Below are positions 8,665-17,236 of a stretch of 64,000 nucleotides of DNA, piece after piece. Location: assembly GCA_015061625.1 (NCBI GenBank), contig SUWG01000013.1:1-64000 (forward strand), read 5' to 3'. The notes beneath the pieces were generated by a model. The model worked only from the letters and a program-made list of their open reading frames with translations, did no database searches and was not told where the DNA came from. The number at the start of each line of letters is the position of its first letter. The stretch's first letter is position 1. Made by a program: the position numbers and the translations under genes. The stretch is from Lentisphaerota bacterium (GTDB lineage: Bacteria; Verrucomicrobiota; Lentisphaeria; Victivallales; Victivallaceae).

Positions 8665-9099
8665 TCAAGGTTGACTGTCATACTCCCGCTGCGCCTGATC
8701 GACTGCCGCATCTCTGGAGCGCACCCCGGTACCGGATGCCTGGATCGTCCGCTTGCTCAAAAACGGCAGAATGAATGTTTCCGTCGTCGTCACCTGCACA
8801 TTGACCACCCTTGCGGCCCGGCGTTCCTTGGCTTCTTTGGTCAGCAGATGCACCACATTGGTCGTCGTCAGATTGTAACGGAATAAACTCCATTCACCAT
8901 CGCCCGCCGGACTGCCGGTAATGATCGGCAACCCGAAAAAGAAGTAACCGGGTATCTCCACATAGGTCTGACACACCGCTTTTTCATTCGGCGTACCCAG
9001 CCCCATCCGGTTGAAAACCTGGGTGGATTCCACCGTGGTACATCCGCTGAAAATCATTGCGGCAAAACAGGCGGCCGCCAGAATAAATGTTTTTTTCAT
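8665..9099 (-). CDS. Small lipoprotein, function unknown
   Basis: The 144-residue protein begins with a type II signal peptide ending in the lipobox FSGC (lipidated Cys20). The mature part has GYFFFGLPIITGSPAG, which may pack against a membrane surface, and a β-rich segment VVNVQVTTTETFILPF. I recognise no family. It is the first gene of the reverse operon to the ankyrin gene, and GGAG lies 11 nt before its ATG. A strong promoter is found at 9151-9179. Confidence 0.75.
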   Translation of the reverse strand: MKKTFILAAACFAAMIFSGCTTVESTQVFNRMGLGTPNEKAVCQTYVEIPGYFFFGLPIITGSPAGDGEWSLFRYNLTTTNVVHLLTKEAKERRAARVVNVQVTTTETFILPFLSKRTIQASGTGVRSRDAAVDQAQREYDSQP

Positions 9100-9150
9100 A
9101 GTAGACCATTCTCCTTTATTTATAAAATGTTTTGTTAAACTCTGCTTAAT

Positions 9151-9179
9151 AATATAACAAAATACTCCGGTAAAGTCAA
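9151..9179 (-). promoter_or_regulatory. Sigma-70 promoter of the lipoprotein/PIN-PhoH operon
   Basis: On the minus strand TTGACT, 17 bp, TATATT, close to the consensus seen across the window, about 50 nt upstream of the lipoprotein start. The small hairpin CCGGAT/ATCCGG (9184-9202) directly after the MATE gene lies immediately upstream. Confidence 0.7.
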
Positions 9180-9202
9180 GTTGCCGGATGTTAAAAATCC
9201 GG

Positions 9203-10567
9203 TCAATTCACAATATATTTCCGGGTGCGCCAGCGGCCGGTAAGATAGTAGATACTGCCGATGACAAACGGGGTGAATCCGGCAATGGCATGACCATACC
9301 AGAAACCGAATATGCCGAATCCGCAATAGATACCCAGCACCATCGACAGACCGATACGCAACACCACTCCATCCAGGATACCCACTAAAAAGTTGAGTTT
9401 GAAGTTCCCCACGCCGTTGATCAAAGCCCCCAGCGGCGGGCGCAGGGCACTGCCGGCCAGAAGCACCAGAGCCACGGGGATATAGGCGATCGCCAGATCC
9501 ATAACTTTCTCATCTTCAGTAAATATTCCGAAAACCATCTGCGGAAAAAGCACCAGTATTACTGCCATCAGGATCGAAATGGCACTGTTGATCGCCAGCG
9601 AAACTCCGACCACTCTCGGCACTCTGGAATAATATTCCGCCCCGATCGCCTGACCGATCATCGGGGAAGCGGCGGCGGCAAAGGAAAAGTTGATGATATT
9701 GACGATCATGCCGACCTTGTTGCCGATACCGTTCATGGCGGCGGCAACTTCGCCGTAACCGTTGATATAGCGGTTCACATAGAGCATGGAAAAACTTATC
9801 GCCGCACTCTGCAGCAGCATCGGCAGACCAAGTTTCAACAGCGGGGCAAGCACCTGCATATCGATCTTGAAACTGCTCAATTTGAAGTCGAATCCGAAAT
9901 CCACCCGGTGCCGGTAAAGAAAGATTATCGACAAAATGAAACTTGCCGCCTGACTCAACACCGTAGCCATAGCCACACCGAAAACTTTCCAACCGAAAAC
10001 CACCACAAAGAGCAGGTCAAGGATCACATTCAGCGTGGCGGCAACCGCCACAAAGATCAACGGATGTTTGGAATCCCCCATACCGCGCAGAATGGCGGAA
10101 ACGATGTTATAACCGTAAATAAAGAGCATTCCGCTCATACAGACCACGACGTAACTCATGGCGAAATCCCACGTTTCCCCCTCCGGAGCATTCACCCAGC
10201 GCAACACCGGTTCCCGGAAAATTATGGTCAGTATCCCCAGCACCAGAGCCGCACTTAAAAGAAACGTGAAAAGTGTGCCGATCAATTTCCCCGCCCGCTC
10301 TCGCATCCCGGCACCGAGATACTGGGAAATGATCACCTGACCGGCATTGGCAAAGCCCATGGCGGCGAATGCCAGAAAGTGCATCACATCCCCGCCGACC
10401 GATACCGCCGCCAGCCCTTTAGTACCGACAAAATGACCGATAATGATCATATCTGCCGTATTGTAAAGCATCTGGATCACTCCGGAAAACAACAACGGCA
10501 TGGCGAAAAGGATCATCGTTTTCGTCACACTGCCCCGGTTGAGGTCTTTAACTATTTTATTCGCCAT
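9203..10567 (-). CDS. MATE family multidrug/cation antiporter
   Basis: The 454-residue polytopic protein has about 12 hydrophobic helices in two related halves. It shows MATE signatures such as PLLFSGVIQMLYNTAD near the N terminus and AGQVIISQYLGAG at the equivalent of helix 2. MATE proteins export cationic drugs or metabolites in exchange for Na+ or H+. It is the last gene of trmH-nadK-MATE, 34 bp after nadK. The ribosome site before ATG 10567 is weak. Substrate cannot be told from sequence. Confidence 0.93.
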   Translation of the reverse strand: MANKIVKDLNRGSVTKTMILFAMPLLFSGVIQMLYNTADMIIIGHFVGTKGLAAVSVGGDVMHFLAFAAMGFANAGQVIISQYLGAGMRERAGKLIGTLFTFLLSAALVLGILTIIFREPVLRWVNAPEGETWDFAMSYVVVCMSGMLFIYGYNIVSAILRGMGDSKHPLIFVAVAATLNVILDLLFVVVFGWKVFGVAMATVLSQAASFILSIIFLYRHRVDFGFDFKLSSFKIDMQVLAPLLKLGLPMLLQSAAISFSMLYVNRYINGYGEVAAAMNGIGNKVGMIVNIINFSFAAAASPMIGQAIGAEYYSRVPRVVGVSLAINSAISILMAVILVLFPQMVFGIFTEDEKVMDLAIAYIPVALVLLAGSALRPPLGALINGVGNFKLNFLVGILDGVVLRIGLSMVLGIYCGFGIFGFWYGHAIAGFTPFVIGSIYYLTGRWRTRKYIVN

Positions 10568-10601
10568 ATTTATACCACGATCAATAAATCACATCACCCA
10601 T

Positions 10602-11354
10602 TCAGTTGCGCTTTTCATGCGGCGAAAGCAGATGGTGGCGCAGAAAACGGCACTCCGGACACATAAATTCATTCAATCCCCAAACCGGAGCGAATTCTCC
10701 ACTTTGAGCAAAAACGACCTTTTCGCCCACCTGCACCTGAAATTTCTGCGGATCGTTGTCCGCCATGACCACTCCCGGCCCGCGGAGGATCTCGATCGTC
10801 ACCTTGCTCTCTTCCGGCAATACCAGATGATCGACCACTTCCGTAGAATTGCTGAATGCCAGACCGACACCGACCCGGAACACCCCTCTGGTGATGCTCC
10901 GGTAGTAAGCGGTACTGCCGTGGACACTGGAAAAACACGCCCCGTCACCGACCACTTCCATAGCGTATAACTCACCGTCGATGAATACCCGGTAACGCAA
11001 GGCACTGGTATCTTCCAGAGAATTGATGACCAGATCGTTGATCCCGGTCAATATCCCCTGCGGAGCGACCGCCTGCAATTTGGGCAGCCGGGTAAGTTTC
11101 AATCTGCCCTCCAGATATTTGCCGATGATCTCTTTTGCGCTGTGCGCCGGACAGGTCGGCGCAGTTGCCGCATCACGCAAAGGCAGTTTCGGAATGCCGG
11201 GGAACTGCCGTTCGGCACCGAGCAATGCACCGTCGCCGCCGTAAGTGACGATCAACTCCGGAGTTCCCGTATCATCCGGGATCAAGCCGTACTCCTCAAG
11301 CACCGGCAGGATATCATCGAGATTTTTCCCCAGCAACTTTACTTTCATATTCAT
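10602..11354 (-). CDS. nadK: NAD kinase (diverged)
   Basis: NAD kinase makes NADP by phosphorylating NAD. The 250-residue protein shows the family's YGGDG phosphate-binding motif (38-42), INDLVI, and the region HGSTAYYRSITRG, where most NAD kinases have a TPTGSTAY-type loop. Spacing and length fit, but the sequence is diverged. A CPEC pair near the C terminus is unusual and could bind metal. The ATG overlaps the trmH stop as ATGA, showing translational coupling. Confidence 0.82.
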   Translation of the reverse strand: MNMKVKLLGKNLDDILPVLEEYGLIPDDTGTPELIVTYGGDGALLGAERQFPGIPKLPLRDAATAPTCPAHSAKEIIGKYLEGRLKLTRLPKLQAVAPQGILTGINDLVINSLEDTSALRYRVFIDGELYAMEVVGDGACFSSVHGSTAYYRSITRGVFRVGVGLAFSNSTEVVDHLVLPEESKVTIEILRGPGVVMADNDPQKFQVQVGEKVVFAQSGEFAPVWGLNEFMCPECRFLRHHLLSPHEKRN

Positions 11355-11836
11355 ATTTTCAACTTTCCACGCACTTTAGCGTCAATGGCATAGGTTATCG
11401 CCGCCGCCGCATTGCCCACATTGATCGATGCCTTATCCCCTTTCATCGGCAGGGAAACGATCCGGTCAACCAGAGCCAGCGCATCTTCACTTACTCCCAG
11501 AGCCTCATTCCCGAAGACCACTGCCAACGGGAAAGTATACTCCATTTCCCAGGCTTCCAGGCCGCCGGGTTCAGCGGCAAGCACGGTGTAACCGGCACTT
11601 TTGAAAAAACTCACCGCCTGTGCGGAAGTGTCAAAGTGTTTCCACGGCACGCTCTTATCCGTACCCATAGCGGTCTTTTCCAGTTTGGGGTGCGGCGGAG
11701 TCGGCGTGTAGCCGCAAGCGGCCACGCCTGCGCCGAGTGCTTCCGCTATCCGGAAGATGTTTCCGGTATTGTGGGCACTGCGCAAACGGTCAAGGATCAG
11801 GACAAAATCCGGCAATTTTTCACATTCTTTACACAT
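11351..11836 (-). CDS. TrmH/SpoU-family RNA 2'-O-methyltransferase
   Basis: The 161-residue protein is a minimal SPOUT methyltransferase without an added RNA-binding domain. Motif 1 is NTGNIFRIAEALG, motif 2 VVFGNEALGVSEDAL, and motif 3 SLPMKGDKASINVGNAAAA; together these form the trefoil-knot AdoMet site. The target is probably a tRNA or rRNA ribose, as in TrmH (G18) or TrmL (wobble base); the sequence does not decide which. It heads an operon with nadK and MATE. Confidence 0.88.
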   Translation of the reverse strand: MCKECEKLPDFVLILDRLRSAHNTGNIFRIAEALGAGVAACGYTPTPPHPKLEKTAMGTDKSVPWKHFDTSAQAVSFFKSAGYTVLAAEPGGLEAWEMEYTFPLAVVFGNEALGVSEDALALVDRIVSLPMKGDKASINVGNAAAAITYAIDAKVRGKLKI

Positions 11837-11846
11837 AATGTTATAA

Positions 11847-11875
11847 AATATAGCGTTTCATTGCAGTTTTTACAA
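11847..11875 (-). promoter_or_regulatory. Promoter of trmH-nadK-MATE
   Basis: On the minus strand TTGTAA, 17 bp, TATATT, ending just 11 bp before the trmH start, so the transcript would be nearly leaderless. It diverges from the lpxA promoter at 11885. Confidence 0.6.
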
Positions 11876-11884
11876 GTTTTTCTC

Positions 11885-11913
11885 TTGCCTGAATGCACTT
11901 TTGATAGTATATT
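11885..11913 (+). promoter_or_regulatory. Promoter of lpxA-gpmI
   Basis: TTGCCT, 17 bp, TATATT, about 47 nt upstream of lpxA, back to back with the trmH promoter. Confidence 0.6.
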
Positions 11914-11960
11914 AATCTGCGGAACAATTCTTTAACCATACGAAAACGGAGAAAATAATT

Positions 11961-12764
11961 ATGGCAAAGATCCACCCGACCGCAGTAGTTGAAGATGGTG
12001 CAATTCTGGGTAACGATGTTGAAATCGGCCCGCTTTGTTACGTTGGCCCCCATGTGAAGATCGGCGACGGCACCCGTCTGCTTTCGCACTGTAACGTAGA
12101 TGGTTACACCACTTTGGGCAAATGCAATGTTTTGCATCCTTTCGCCGCATTGGGTCAACCGGCCCAGGATCACTCGGTCGTCCCCGGTGCGCCGACCTAT
12201 CTCAATGTCGGTGACAACAATATTTTCCGTGAAGGTACTGCCATCCACACCGGCACCGCCCCGGAATCCGCCACGACCATCGGCAATAACAATATGTTCA
12301 TGAATGGCAGTCACGTTGCCCATAACTGTAAAATCGGCAACGACATCCACTTCATCAGTCAGGCGGTCGCCGGCGGTTACGCCGAAGTCCATGACCGGGC
12401 GATCCTTTCCGGTCTGGTGGCGATCCACCAATTCACCAGAGTCGGCAAACTGGCATTTATTTCCGGCTGTTCCGCATTTTCGCAGGATGTGCCGCCATTC
12501 ATGCTCGCCGAAGGACGCAACGGCGGAGTGAAAATGTATAACAAAGTCGGCCTCCAGCGGGCCGGATACACTGCGGAACAGATCAGCAATATCAAACAGA
12601 TATTCAAAATCTACTTCCGCAGCGGCTTGAGTTCATCCAACGCCATTGCCAAAATCAAAGCGGAACTGCCCCCGACCGAAGAGGTCATGGAGTTCCTCAA
12701 CTTCTGCGCCAACACCAAAAAAGGTGTCATTTCCGGCAGCGACAAACCCGGACACCGCAGTTAA
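11961..12764 (+). CDS. lpxA: UDP-N-acetylglucosamine O-acyltransferase
   Basis: LpxA adds the first acyl chain to UDP-GlcNAc in lipid A synthesis. The 267-residue protein is a left-handed β-helix of hexapeptide repeats. The catalytic His is H121 in HVAHNC. The motif ALGQPAQDHS followed by NIFREGTAIHTGT marks LpxA rather than LpxD. The helical C-terminal domain (about 195-260) is present. A ribosome site CGGAG precedes ATG 11961. gpmI follows after 40 bp. With lpxB at 28680 this shows an LPS-type outer membrane. Confidence 0.96.
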   Translation: MAKIHPTAVVEDGAILGNDVEIGPLCYVGPHVKIGDGTRLLSHCNVDGYTTLGKCNVLHPFAALGQPAQDHSVVPGAPTYLNVGDNNIFREGTAIHTGTAPESATTIGNNNMFMNGSHVAHNCKIGNDIHFISQAVAGGYAEVHDRAILSGLVAIHQFTRVGKLAFISGCSAFSQDVPPFMLAEGRNGGVKMYNKVGLQRAGYTAEQISNIKQIFKIYFRSGLSSSNAIAKIKAELPPTEEVMEFLNFCANTKKGVISGSDKPGHRS

Positions 12765-12804
12765 TCCGAATTTCAAGCAAAGAAATACAGAAAGAAAAAC
12801 AATC

Positions 12805-14460
12805 ATGGTCAAACCTCTGGAAATCAATCCTTCATTCACTCCCCGCCGCGGCCCGGTGGTGCTGGCGATCCTCGACGGTGTCGGTTTCGGCAAATTTGCC
12901 GACGGCGATGCGGTCAAACTGGCCAACACCCCGGTCTTTGATGCGCTGATGGCGGAAAATCCATTCACCAAACTCAAAGCCCACGGCACCGCCGTAGGTA
13001 TGCCGTCGGATGCCGACATGGGCAACAGCGAAGTCGGCCACAATGCCATCGGTTCCGGCCGGGTATTCTCCCAGGGCGCGAAACTGGTCGGCGAAGCCGT
13101 TTCTTCCGGCAAACTCTTTGAGGGTGAAGTGTGGAAAAAAGTGGTTGCCAATGTCATTGACAACAACTCCGCATTGCATCTTATCGGTCTGGTTTCCGAC
13201 GGCAACGTCCACAGCCACATCGACCACCTTTACGCCATGATCGATGCCGCTTATGCCGCCGGGGTGAAAACGCTCCGGGTCCACGCTCTGCTCGACGGCC
13301 GGGATGTGCCGGAAACCAGCGCGCTGGAATACATCAAACCGCTGGAAGAAAAACTTGCCGCATTGTCGGCACAGGGTGTCGATTACCTGATCGCTTCCGG
13401 CGGCGGACGCATGGTGATCACCATGGATCGTTACGGTGCCAACTGGGATATGGTCAGAAAAGGCTGGGAAACCCATGTGCAGGGCAAAGGCGAATTATTC
13501 GCTTCCGCTTCAGAAGCGATCGAAACGCTCCGTGAACGCACCGGTGCCATCGATCAGGATTTGGGGGCATTCGTAATTTCCAAAGACGGCAAAACTCCGG
13601 CAGGAGCGATGAAAGACGGCGATTCCGTGGTGCTTTTCAACTTCCGCGGCGACCGGGCATTGGAGATCACTGCCGCCTTTGAAGAAGGTGCTTCATTTGA
13701 CAAATTCGACCGCGGCACGGTTCCGCAGGTGCTTTTCGCCGGTATGATGGAGTATGACGGCGATCTGCACGCCCCGGCGAACTACCTGGTCAATCCGCCG
13801 GAGATCGACAATACACTCGACGAATATCTCTGCGCCACCAAAGTCCGTCAGCTGGCGATCAGTGAAACCCAGAAATACGGTCACGTCACCTACTTTTTCA
13901 ACGGCAACCGCTCCGGTAAATTCGATGAAGAATATGATGACTACATCGAAATTCCTTCCGATGTGGTTCCCTTTGAACAGCGTCCGTGGATGAAGTGCGC
14001 CGAGATCACCGATGCGGTGGTCGCCGCCATCGCCGACAACAAATACCGGATGATCCGGTTGAACTTCCCCAACGGCGACATGGTCGGTCACACCGGCAGC
14101 ATGGAAGCGGTGCTGGTTTCCATGGGTGCGCTGGATCTCTGTCTGGGCCGGATAAAGGATGCGGTCAAAGCCGCCGGCGGGGTGCTGGTCATTTCCGCTG
14201 ACCACGGCAACGCCGATGATATGCTGGAGCATGACAAACAGGGCAATGCCAAAAAGGATAAACAGGGCAATTTGGCCCGCAAGACCAGCCATTCGCTCAA
14301 TCCGGTGCCGTGCATCATCTACGATCCGGAAAACAAAGGTGAATATGAAAGCACGCTCAAAGAGGGTCTGGGCATCAGTTCACTGGGAGCGACCTGTATC
14401 GAATTGCTCGGTTACAAGGCTCCGGCAGAGTACGATGAGAGTGTCTTGAAACTCAAATAA
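12805..14460 (+). CDS. gpmI: 2,3-bisphosphoglycerate-independent phosphoglycerate mutase
   Basis: This Mn-dependent enzyme interconverts 3- and 2-phosphoglycerate in glycolysis. The 551-residue protein has AILDGVGFG for metal binding, the phosphorylated Ser75 in DMGNSEVGHNAIG, the phosphotransfer-domain DGRDVPETS, and late metal ligands in SADHGNADDM. ATG 12805 is chosen because the protein aligns from VKPLEINPSF onward and an upstream in-frame start would run into lpxA. It lies 40 bp after lpxA, so the two are probably cotranscribed. A MITE-like element follows. Confidence 0.96.
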   Translation: MVKPLEINPSFTPRRGPVVLAILDGVGFGKFADGDAVKLANTPVFDALMAENPFTKLKAHGTAVGMPSDADMGNSEVGHNAIGSGRVFSQGAKLVGEAVSSGKLFEGEVWKKVVANVIDNNSALHLIGLVSDGNVHSHIDHLYAMIDAAYAAGVKTLRVHALLDGRDVPETSALEYIKPLEEKLAALSAQGVDYLIASGGGRMVITMDRYGANWDMVRKGWETHVQGKGELFASASEAIETLRERTGAIDQDLGAFVISKDGKTPAGAMKDGDSVVLFNFRGDRALEITAAFEEGASFDKFDRGTVPQVLFAGMMEYDGDLHAPANYLVNPPEIDNTLDEYLCATKVRQLAISETQKYGHVTYFFNGNRSGKFDEEYDDYIEIPSDVVPFEQRPWMKCAEITDAVVAAIADNKYRMIRLNFPNGDMVGHTGSMEAVLVSMGALDLCLGRIKDAVKAAGGVLVISADHGNADDMLEHDKQGNAKKDKQGNLARKTSHSLNPVPCIIYDPENKGEYESTLKEGLGISSLGATCIELLGYKAPAEYDESVLKLK

Positions 14461-14465
14461 TTGTC

Positions 14466-14693
14466 ATTGTCCTGATTTTTGTGAAAAATATAACCTTCCG
14501 GCTTCGTTTACACTACGCCGTGACAAGGCGGTGGCGCATTGTGGGCAACCTCTTGCCTCGCACTGCATCCACCGGTTGGATCAAAGCCGTGTCGGCCCGG
14601 TTGACAAATCCAAGTTGTCATGGTATTACTTTGTTTGTTGCGGAATTTGCCGCATATAACTTTATATACCAGTTTCACAAAATTAAGGACATT
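14466..14693. mobile_element. MITE-like element, short copy
   Basis: The 228-bp segment has imperfect terminal inverted repeats: the left end TTGTCCTGATTTTTGTGAAA matches the reverse complement of the right end, AATGTCCTAAATTTTGTGAAA-like. A longer relative lies at 33502-33774. Both carry GCACTGCATCCACCGGTTG and TTGACAAATCCAA in the same order, followed by TTGTTTGTTG and CGCATATAACTTTATATACC. This copy lacks about 45 bp of the internal structured module. No transposase is encoded. An internal promoter-like pair TTGACA (14601), 17 bp, TATTAC points toward acpP. Confidence 0.75.
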
Positions 14694-14710
14694 ACCAATA
14701 ATTTGCCGTA

Positions 14711-14761
14711 TTTCTCCCGAAAAAGGAATAAAAATCGTGCTTTTTCCTCATTCGGGAGAAA
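14711..14761. promoter_or_regulatory. Long inverted repeat upstream of acpP
   Basis: TTTCTCCCGAA (14711-14721) pairs perfectly with TTCGGGAGAAA (14751-14761), and inner AAGGAA/TTTCCT can extend the stem. It ends 7 bp before the -35 box of acpP. It could end gpmI transcription, though the T-run is poor, or be an operator. Confidence 0.5.
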
Positions 14762-14768
14762 AAATCGC

Positions 14769-14797
14769 TTGACTTTTTGACATTGACAAGCGATATT
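14769..14797 (+). promoter_or_regulatory. Promoter of acpP
   Basis: TTGACT, 17 bp, GATATT, leaving a leader of about 80 nt. Two further TTGACA hexamers (14777, 14783) overlap and make the exact -35 uncertain. Confidence 0.5.
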
Positions 14798-14885
14798 ATA
14801 ACAGGTGCAGAATTTTGTATCACTGCACTTTACAGAAACAGTAAAGAACTGGGACTCTAAAACCAATTAAGAAAGGGAAAGAAAG

Positions 14886-15122
14886 ATGTCCGAAATCGCT
14901 GATAAAGTAAAAAGCATCGTCGTCGAGCAGTTGGGTGTTGCTGAAGATCAGGTCACCCCGGAAGCCAAATTTGTCGAAGACCTCGGCGCGGATTCTCTGG
15001 ATCAGGTCGAGCTGGTCATGGCTCTGGAAGAGGCCTTCGGTGCCGACATTCCGGACGAAGAAGCGGAAAAACTGACCACCGTCGGTGACGCTATCGCTTA
15101 CGTCGAGAGCAAAGCGAACTGA
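14886..15122 (+). CDS. acpP: Acyl carrier protein
   Basis: The 78-residue acidic protein carries growing acyl chains in fatty acid and lipid A synthesis. Ser37 in [11 protein letters not shown] takes the 4'-phosphopantetheine arm. Length and charge are standard. It has its own promoter and a terminator at 15157-15191, with fabF next, the usual acpP-fabF neighbourhood. Confidence 0.98.
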   Translation: MSEIADKVKSIVVEQLGVAEDQVTPEAKFVEDLGADSLDQVELVMALEEAFGADIPDEEAEKLTTVGDAIAYVESKAN

Positions 15123-15156
15123 TTGGCGCACATCTTGCGTAACAGTTTACAAAATG

Positions 15157-15191
15157 GGGTCGCTGATCGATACGATTGGTGACCCTTTTTT
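15157..15191 (+). terminator. Intrinsic terminator of acpP
   Basis: GGGTCGC pairs with GTGACCC with one mismatch, followed by TTTTTTC, 35 bp after the acpP stop. Confidence 0.7.
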
Positions 15192-15287
15192 CTTATTTTC
15201 TGATTTCAGACCGGTATCTTTCGGAACATTCATCATCCGGTCAGGATTTTTTTGGAAGCGCAAATTAAGCATTGAGGCAGAAATAAT

Positions 15288-16544
15288 ATGGATAAACGCA
15301 GAGTAGTGGTTACCGGTTACGGAGTTTTGTCATGCGTCGGTAACGATGTGACAACTTTTTGGGATTCTCTGGTCAACGGCCGGTGCGGTATCGGGGAGAT
15401 CACCCGTTTCGACACCAGTGCATACCGCACCCACATCGCCGGCGAAATCAAAAACTTCGACCCGACTGAATATATTTCGCTGAAAGAAGCCCGCCGCATG
15501 GATCTTTTCACCCAGTACGCAGTGGTCGCCGCCGGTCAGGCACTCAAAAGTGCCGGTCTGGGTGGCAATCCCGGTGAAAAACGTGATAACGGCGACCGTT
15601 GCGGCTGTATGGTTTCCAGCGGAGTCGGCGGTCTTTCCACTATGGGCAAAGAGTGCCTGGTACTCGACGGCCGCGGCCCCGACCGGGTTTCGCCCTTTCT
15701 GATCCCGATGATGATCAGCGACATGGCCGCCGGTGCGACGGCCATGACCTTTGATCTGCGCGGTCCCAACCTCGGTCTGGTGACGGCTTGCGCCACCGGA
15801 TGCCACTCCATCGGTGAAGCATTCTGGACGATCAAACACGACGATGCCGATATCATGGTCGCCGGCGGTGCCGAAGCGAGCATCGTGCCCATGGGTCTGG
15901 CCGGATTCTGCGCCCTCAAAGCCTTGAGTACCCGCAACGATGATCCGCTGCACGCCAGCCGCCCATTCGACCTCAACCGTGACGGCTTTGTCATGTCCGA
16001 GGGTGCCGGTGTACTGGTTCTGGAAGAACTCGGCCACGCAGTGCGCCGCGGAGCCAACATTCTGGCGGAAGTCGTCGGTTACGGTGCCACCGCCGATGCC
16101 TATCACATCACCAGTCCGGCTCCGGATGGCAACGGTTGCGCCAGAGCGATCCAAATGGCTATGCGTCACGCCGGTATCACCGCAGATCAGTTGGATTACA
16201 TCAACGCTCACGGCACCAGTACCTCGCTGAATGACAAATACGAAACTCTGGCGATCAAAGCCGCACTCGGCGATGCCGTCAGCAAAGTTGCCGTCAGCAG
16301 TACCAAAGGAACTACCGGTCATGCACTGGGTGCCGCCGGCGGTTTGGAGTGTATTGCCTGTATCAAGAGTATTGAAACCGGCATCATTCCGCCGACGATC
16401 AACTACGAAACCCCGGACCCGGATTGCGATCTGGATATCACCCCCAACACTGCACGCAAACGGGATGTGACCTATGCGATGAACAGCAACCTCGGTTTCG
16501 GCGGTCACAACGGTACAATGCTTTTCAAAAAATTTGAGAATTGA
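15288..16544 (+). CDS. fabF: Beta-ketoacyl-ACP synthase II
   Basis: FabF condenses malonyl-ACP with an acyl-ACP to lengthen fatty acids. The 418-residue protein has the catalytic triad Cys168 (TACATGC), His in NAHGTSTS and His in GHALGAAGG, and begins with the family's VVVTGYGVLS. An alternative is a single housekeeping KAS covering FabB and FabF roles. The LysM lipoprotein gene starts 30 bp later. No good promoter was seen in the 96 bp after the acpP terminator. Confidence 0.96.
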   Translation: MDKRRVVVTGYGVLSCVGNDVTTFWDSLVNGRCGIGEITRFDTSAYRTHIAGEIKNFDPTEYISLKEARRMDLFTQYAVVAAGQALKSAGLGGNPGEKRDNGDRCGCMVSSGVGGLSTMGKECLVLDGRGPDRVSPFLIPMMISDMAAGATAMTFDLRGPNLGLVTACATGCHSIGEAFWTIKHDDADIMVAGGAEASIVPMGLAGFCALKALSTRNDDPLHASRPFDLNRDGFVMSEGAGVLVLEELGHAVRRGANILAEVVGYGATADAYHITSPAPDGNGCARAIQMAMRHAGITADQLDYINAHGTSTSLNDKYETLAIKAALGDAVSKVAVSSTKGTTGHALGAAGGLECIACIKSIETGIIPPTINYETPDPDCDLDITPNTARKRDVTYAMNSNLGFGGHNGTMLFKKFEN

Positions 16545-16573
16545 TCACATATAACATACCGGAGGTAAAAAAC

Positions 16574-17227
16574 ATGAGCAAACATCTTCTTACCGCCGCC
16601 GGCGGTGCAATCCTTATTCTGGCAACCGGTTGCCACTACACCCGGATCGCCAGACCCGAACCCAGCGGCGAAATGCAGGATTGGGAAGCAATCATCCGGG
16701 AAAGTTACCCCGGTTATACTCCGCCGCCGACCACGACCAGGATCGTCCGTCCGCAAACTCCGGCCCGTCCGGCTCCGATGGAAACCCCGGCTCCCGCTCC
16801 GGCTGATGTTCCAACTGAAGCTCCGGCTCCGGAAGCACTTCCGGCGGATACTCCCGCTCCGGCAGCCGATGCTCCGGCAGAAGCCCCCGCTCCCGCTCCG
16901 GCAGCTGATGCAGTAGTCGAAGTTCCCGCTGATCCGGCGGCTGATACTCCGGCAGAAACCCCGGCTCCGGCTCCTGCCGCAGACACTCCGGCGGCTGATG
17001 CTCCGGCGGCTGATGCTCCGGCGGCGACGCCTTCCGGTCAGACCCCGCCTGACCCGACCAACAGCACGGTTTATGAAGTCAAATCCGGTGATACTCTCGG
17101 CTCGATCGCCCAGCGCATCTACGGTGATGCCCGTTACAGCAGTGTGATCCACCGCGCCAACACCGACATTCTGCCGGATCCCAACAAATTGCGCCCCGGC
17201 ATGAAACTGATCGTGCCGAAACTTTGA
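16574..17227 (+). CDS. LysM-domain lipoprotein with Pro/Ala-rich linker
   Basis: The 217-residue protein has a lipoprotein signal (lipobox ATGC, Cys20) and a low-complexity linker of Ala-Pro-rich repeats such as PAPAPAAD (about 50-155). One LysM domain (about 165-217, VKSGDTLGSIAQRIYGD) follows. LysM binds peptidoglycan GlcNAc, so the protein probably tethers the outer membrane to the wall. The ATG has a strong GGAGGT site and the phoH gene follows 9 bp later. The linker is encoded by near-repetitive DNA likely to vary in length between strains. Confidence 0.85.
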   Translation: MSKHLLTAAGGAILILATGCHYTRIARPEPSGEMQDWEAIIRESYPGYTPPPTTTRIVRPQTPARPAPMETPAPAPADVPTEAPAPEALPADTPAPAADAPAEAPAPAPAADAVVEVPADPAADTPAETPAPAPAADTPAADAPAADAPAATPSGQTPPDPTNSTVYEVKSGDTLGSIAQRIYGDARYSSVIHRANTDILPDPNKLRPGMKLIVPKL

Positions 17228-17236
17228 AATTGCCCG

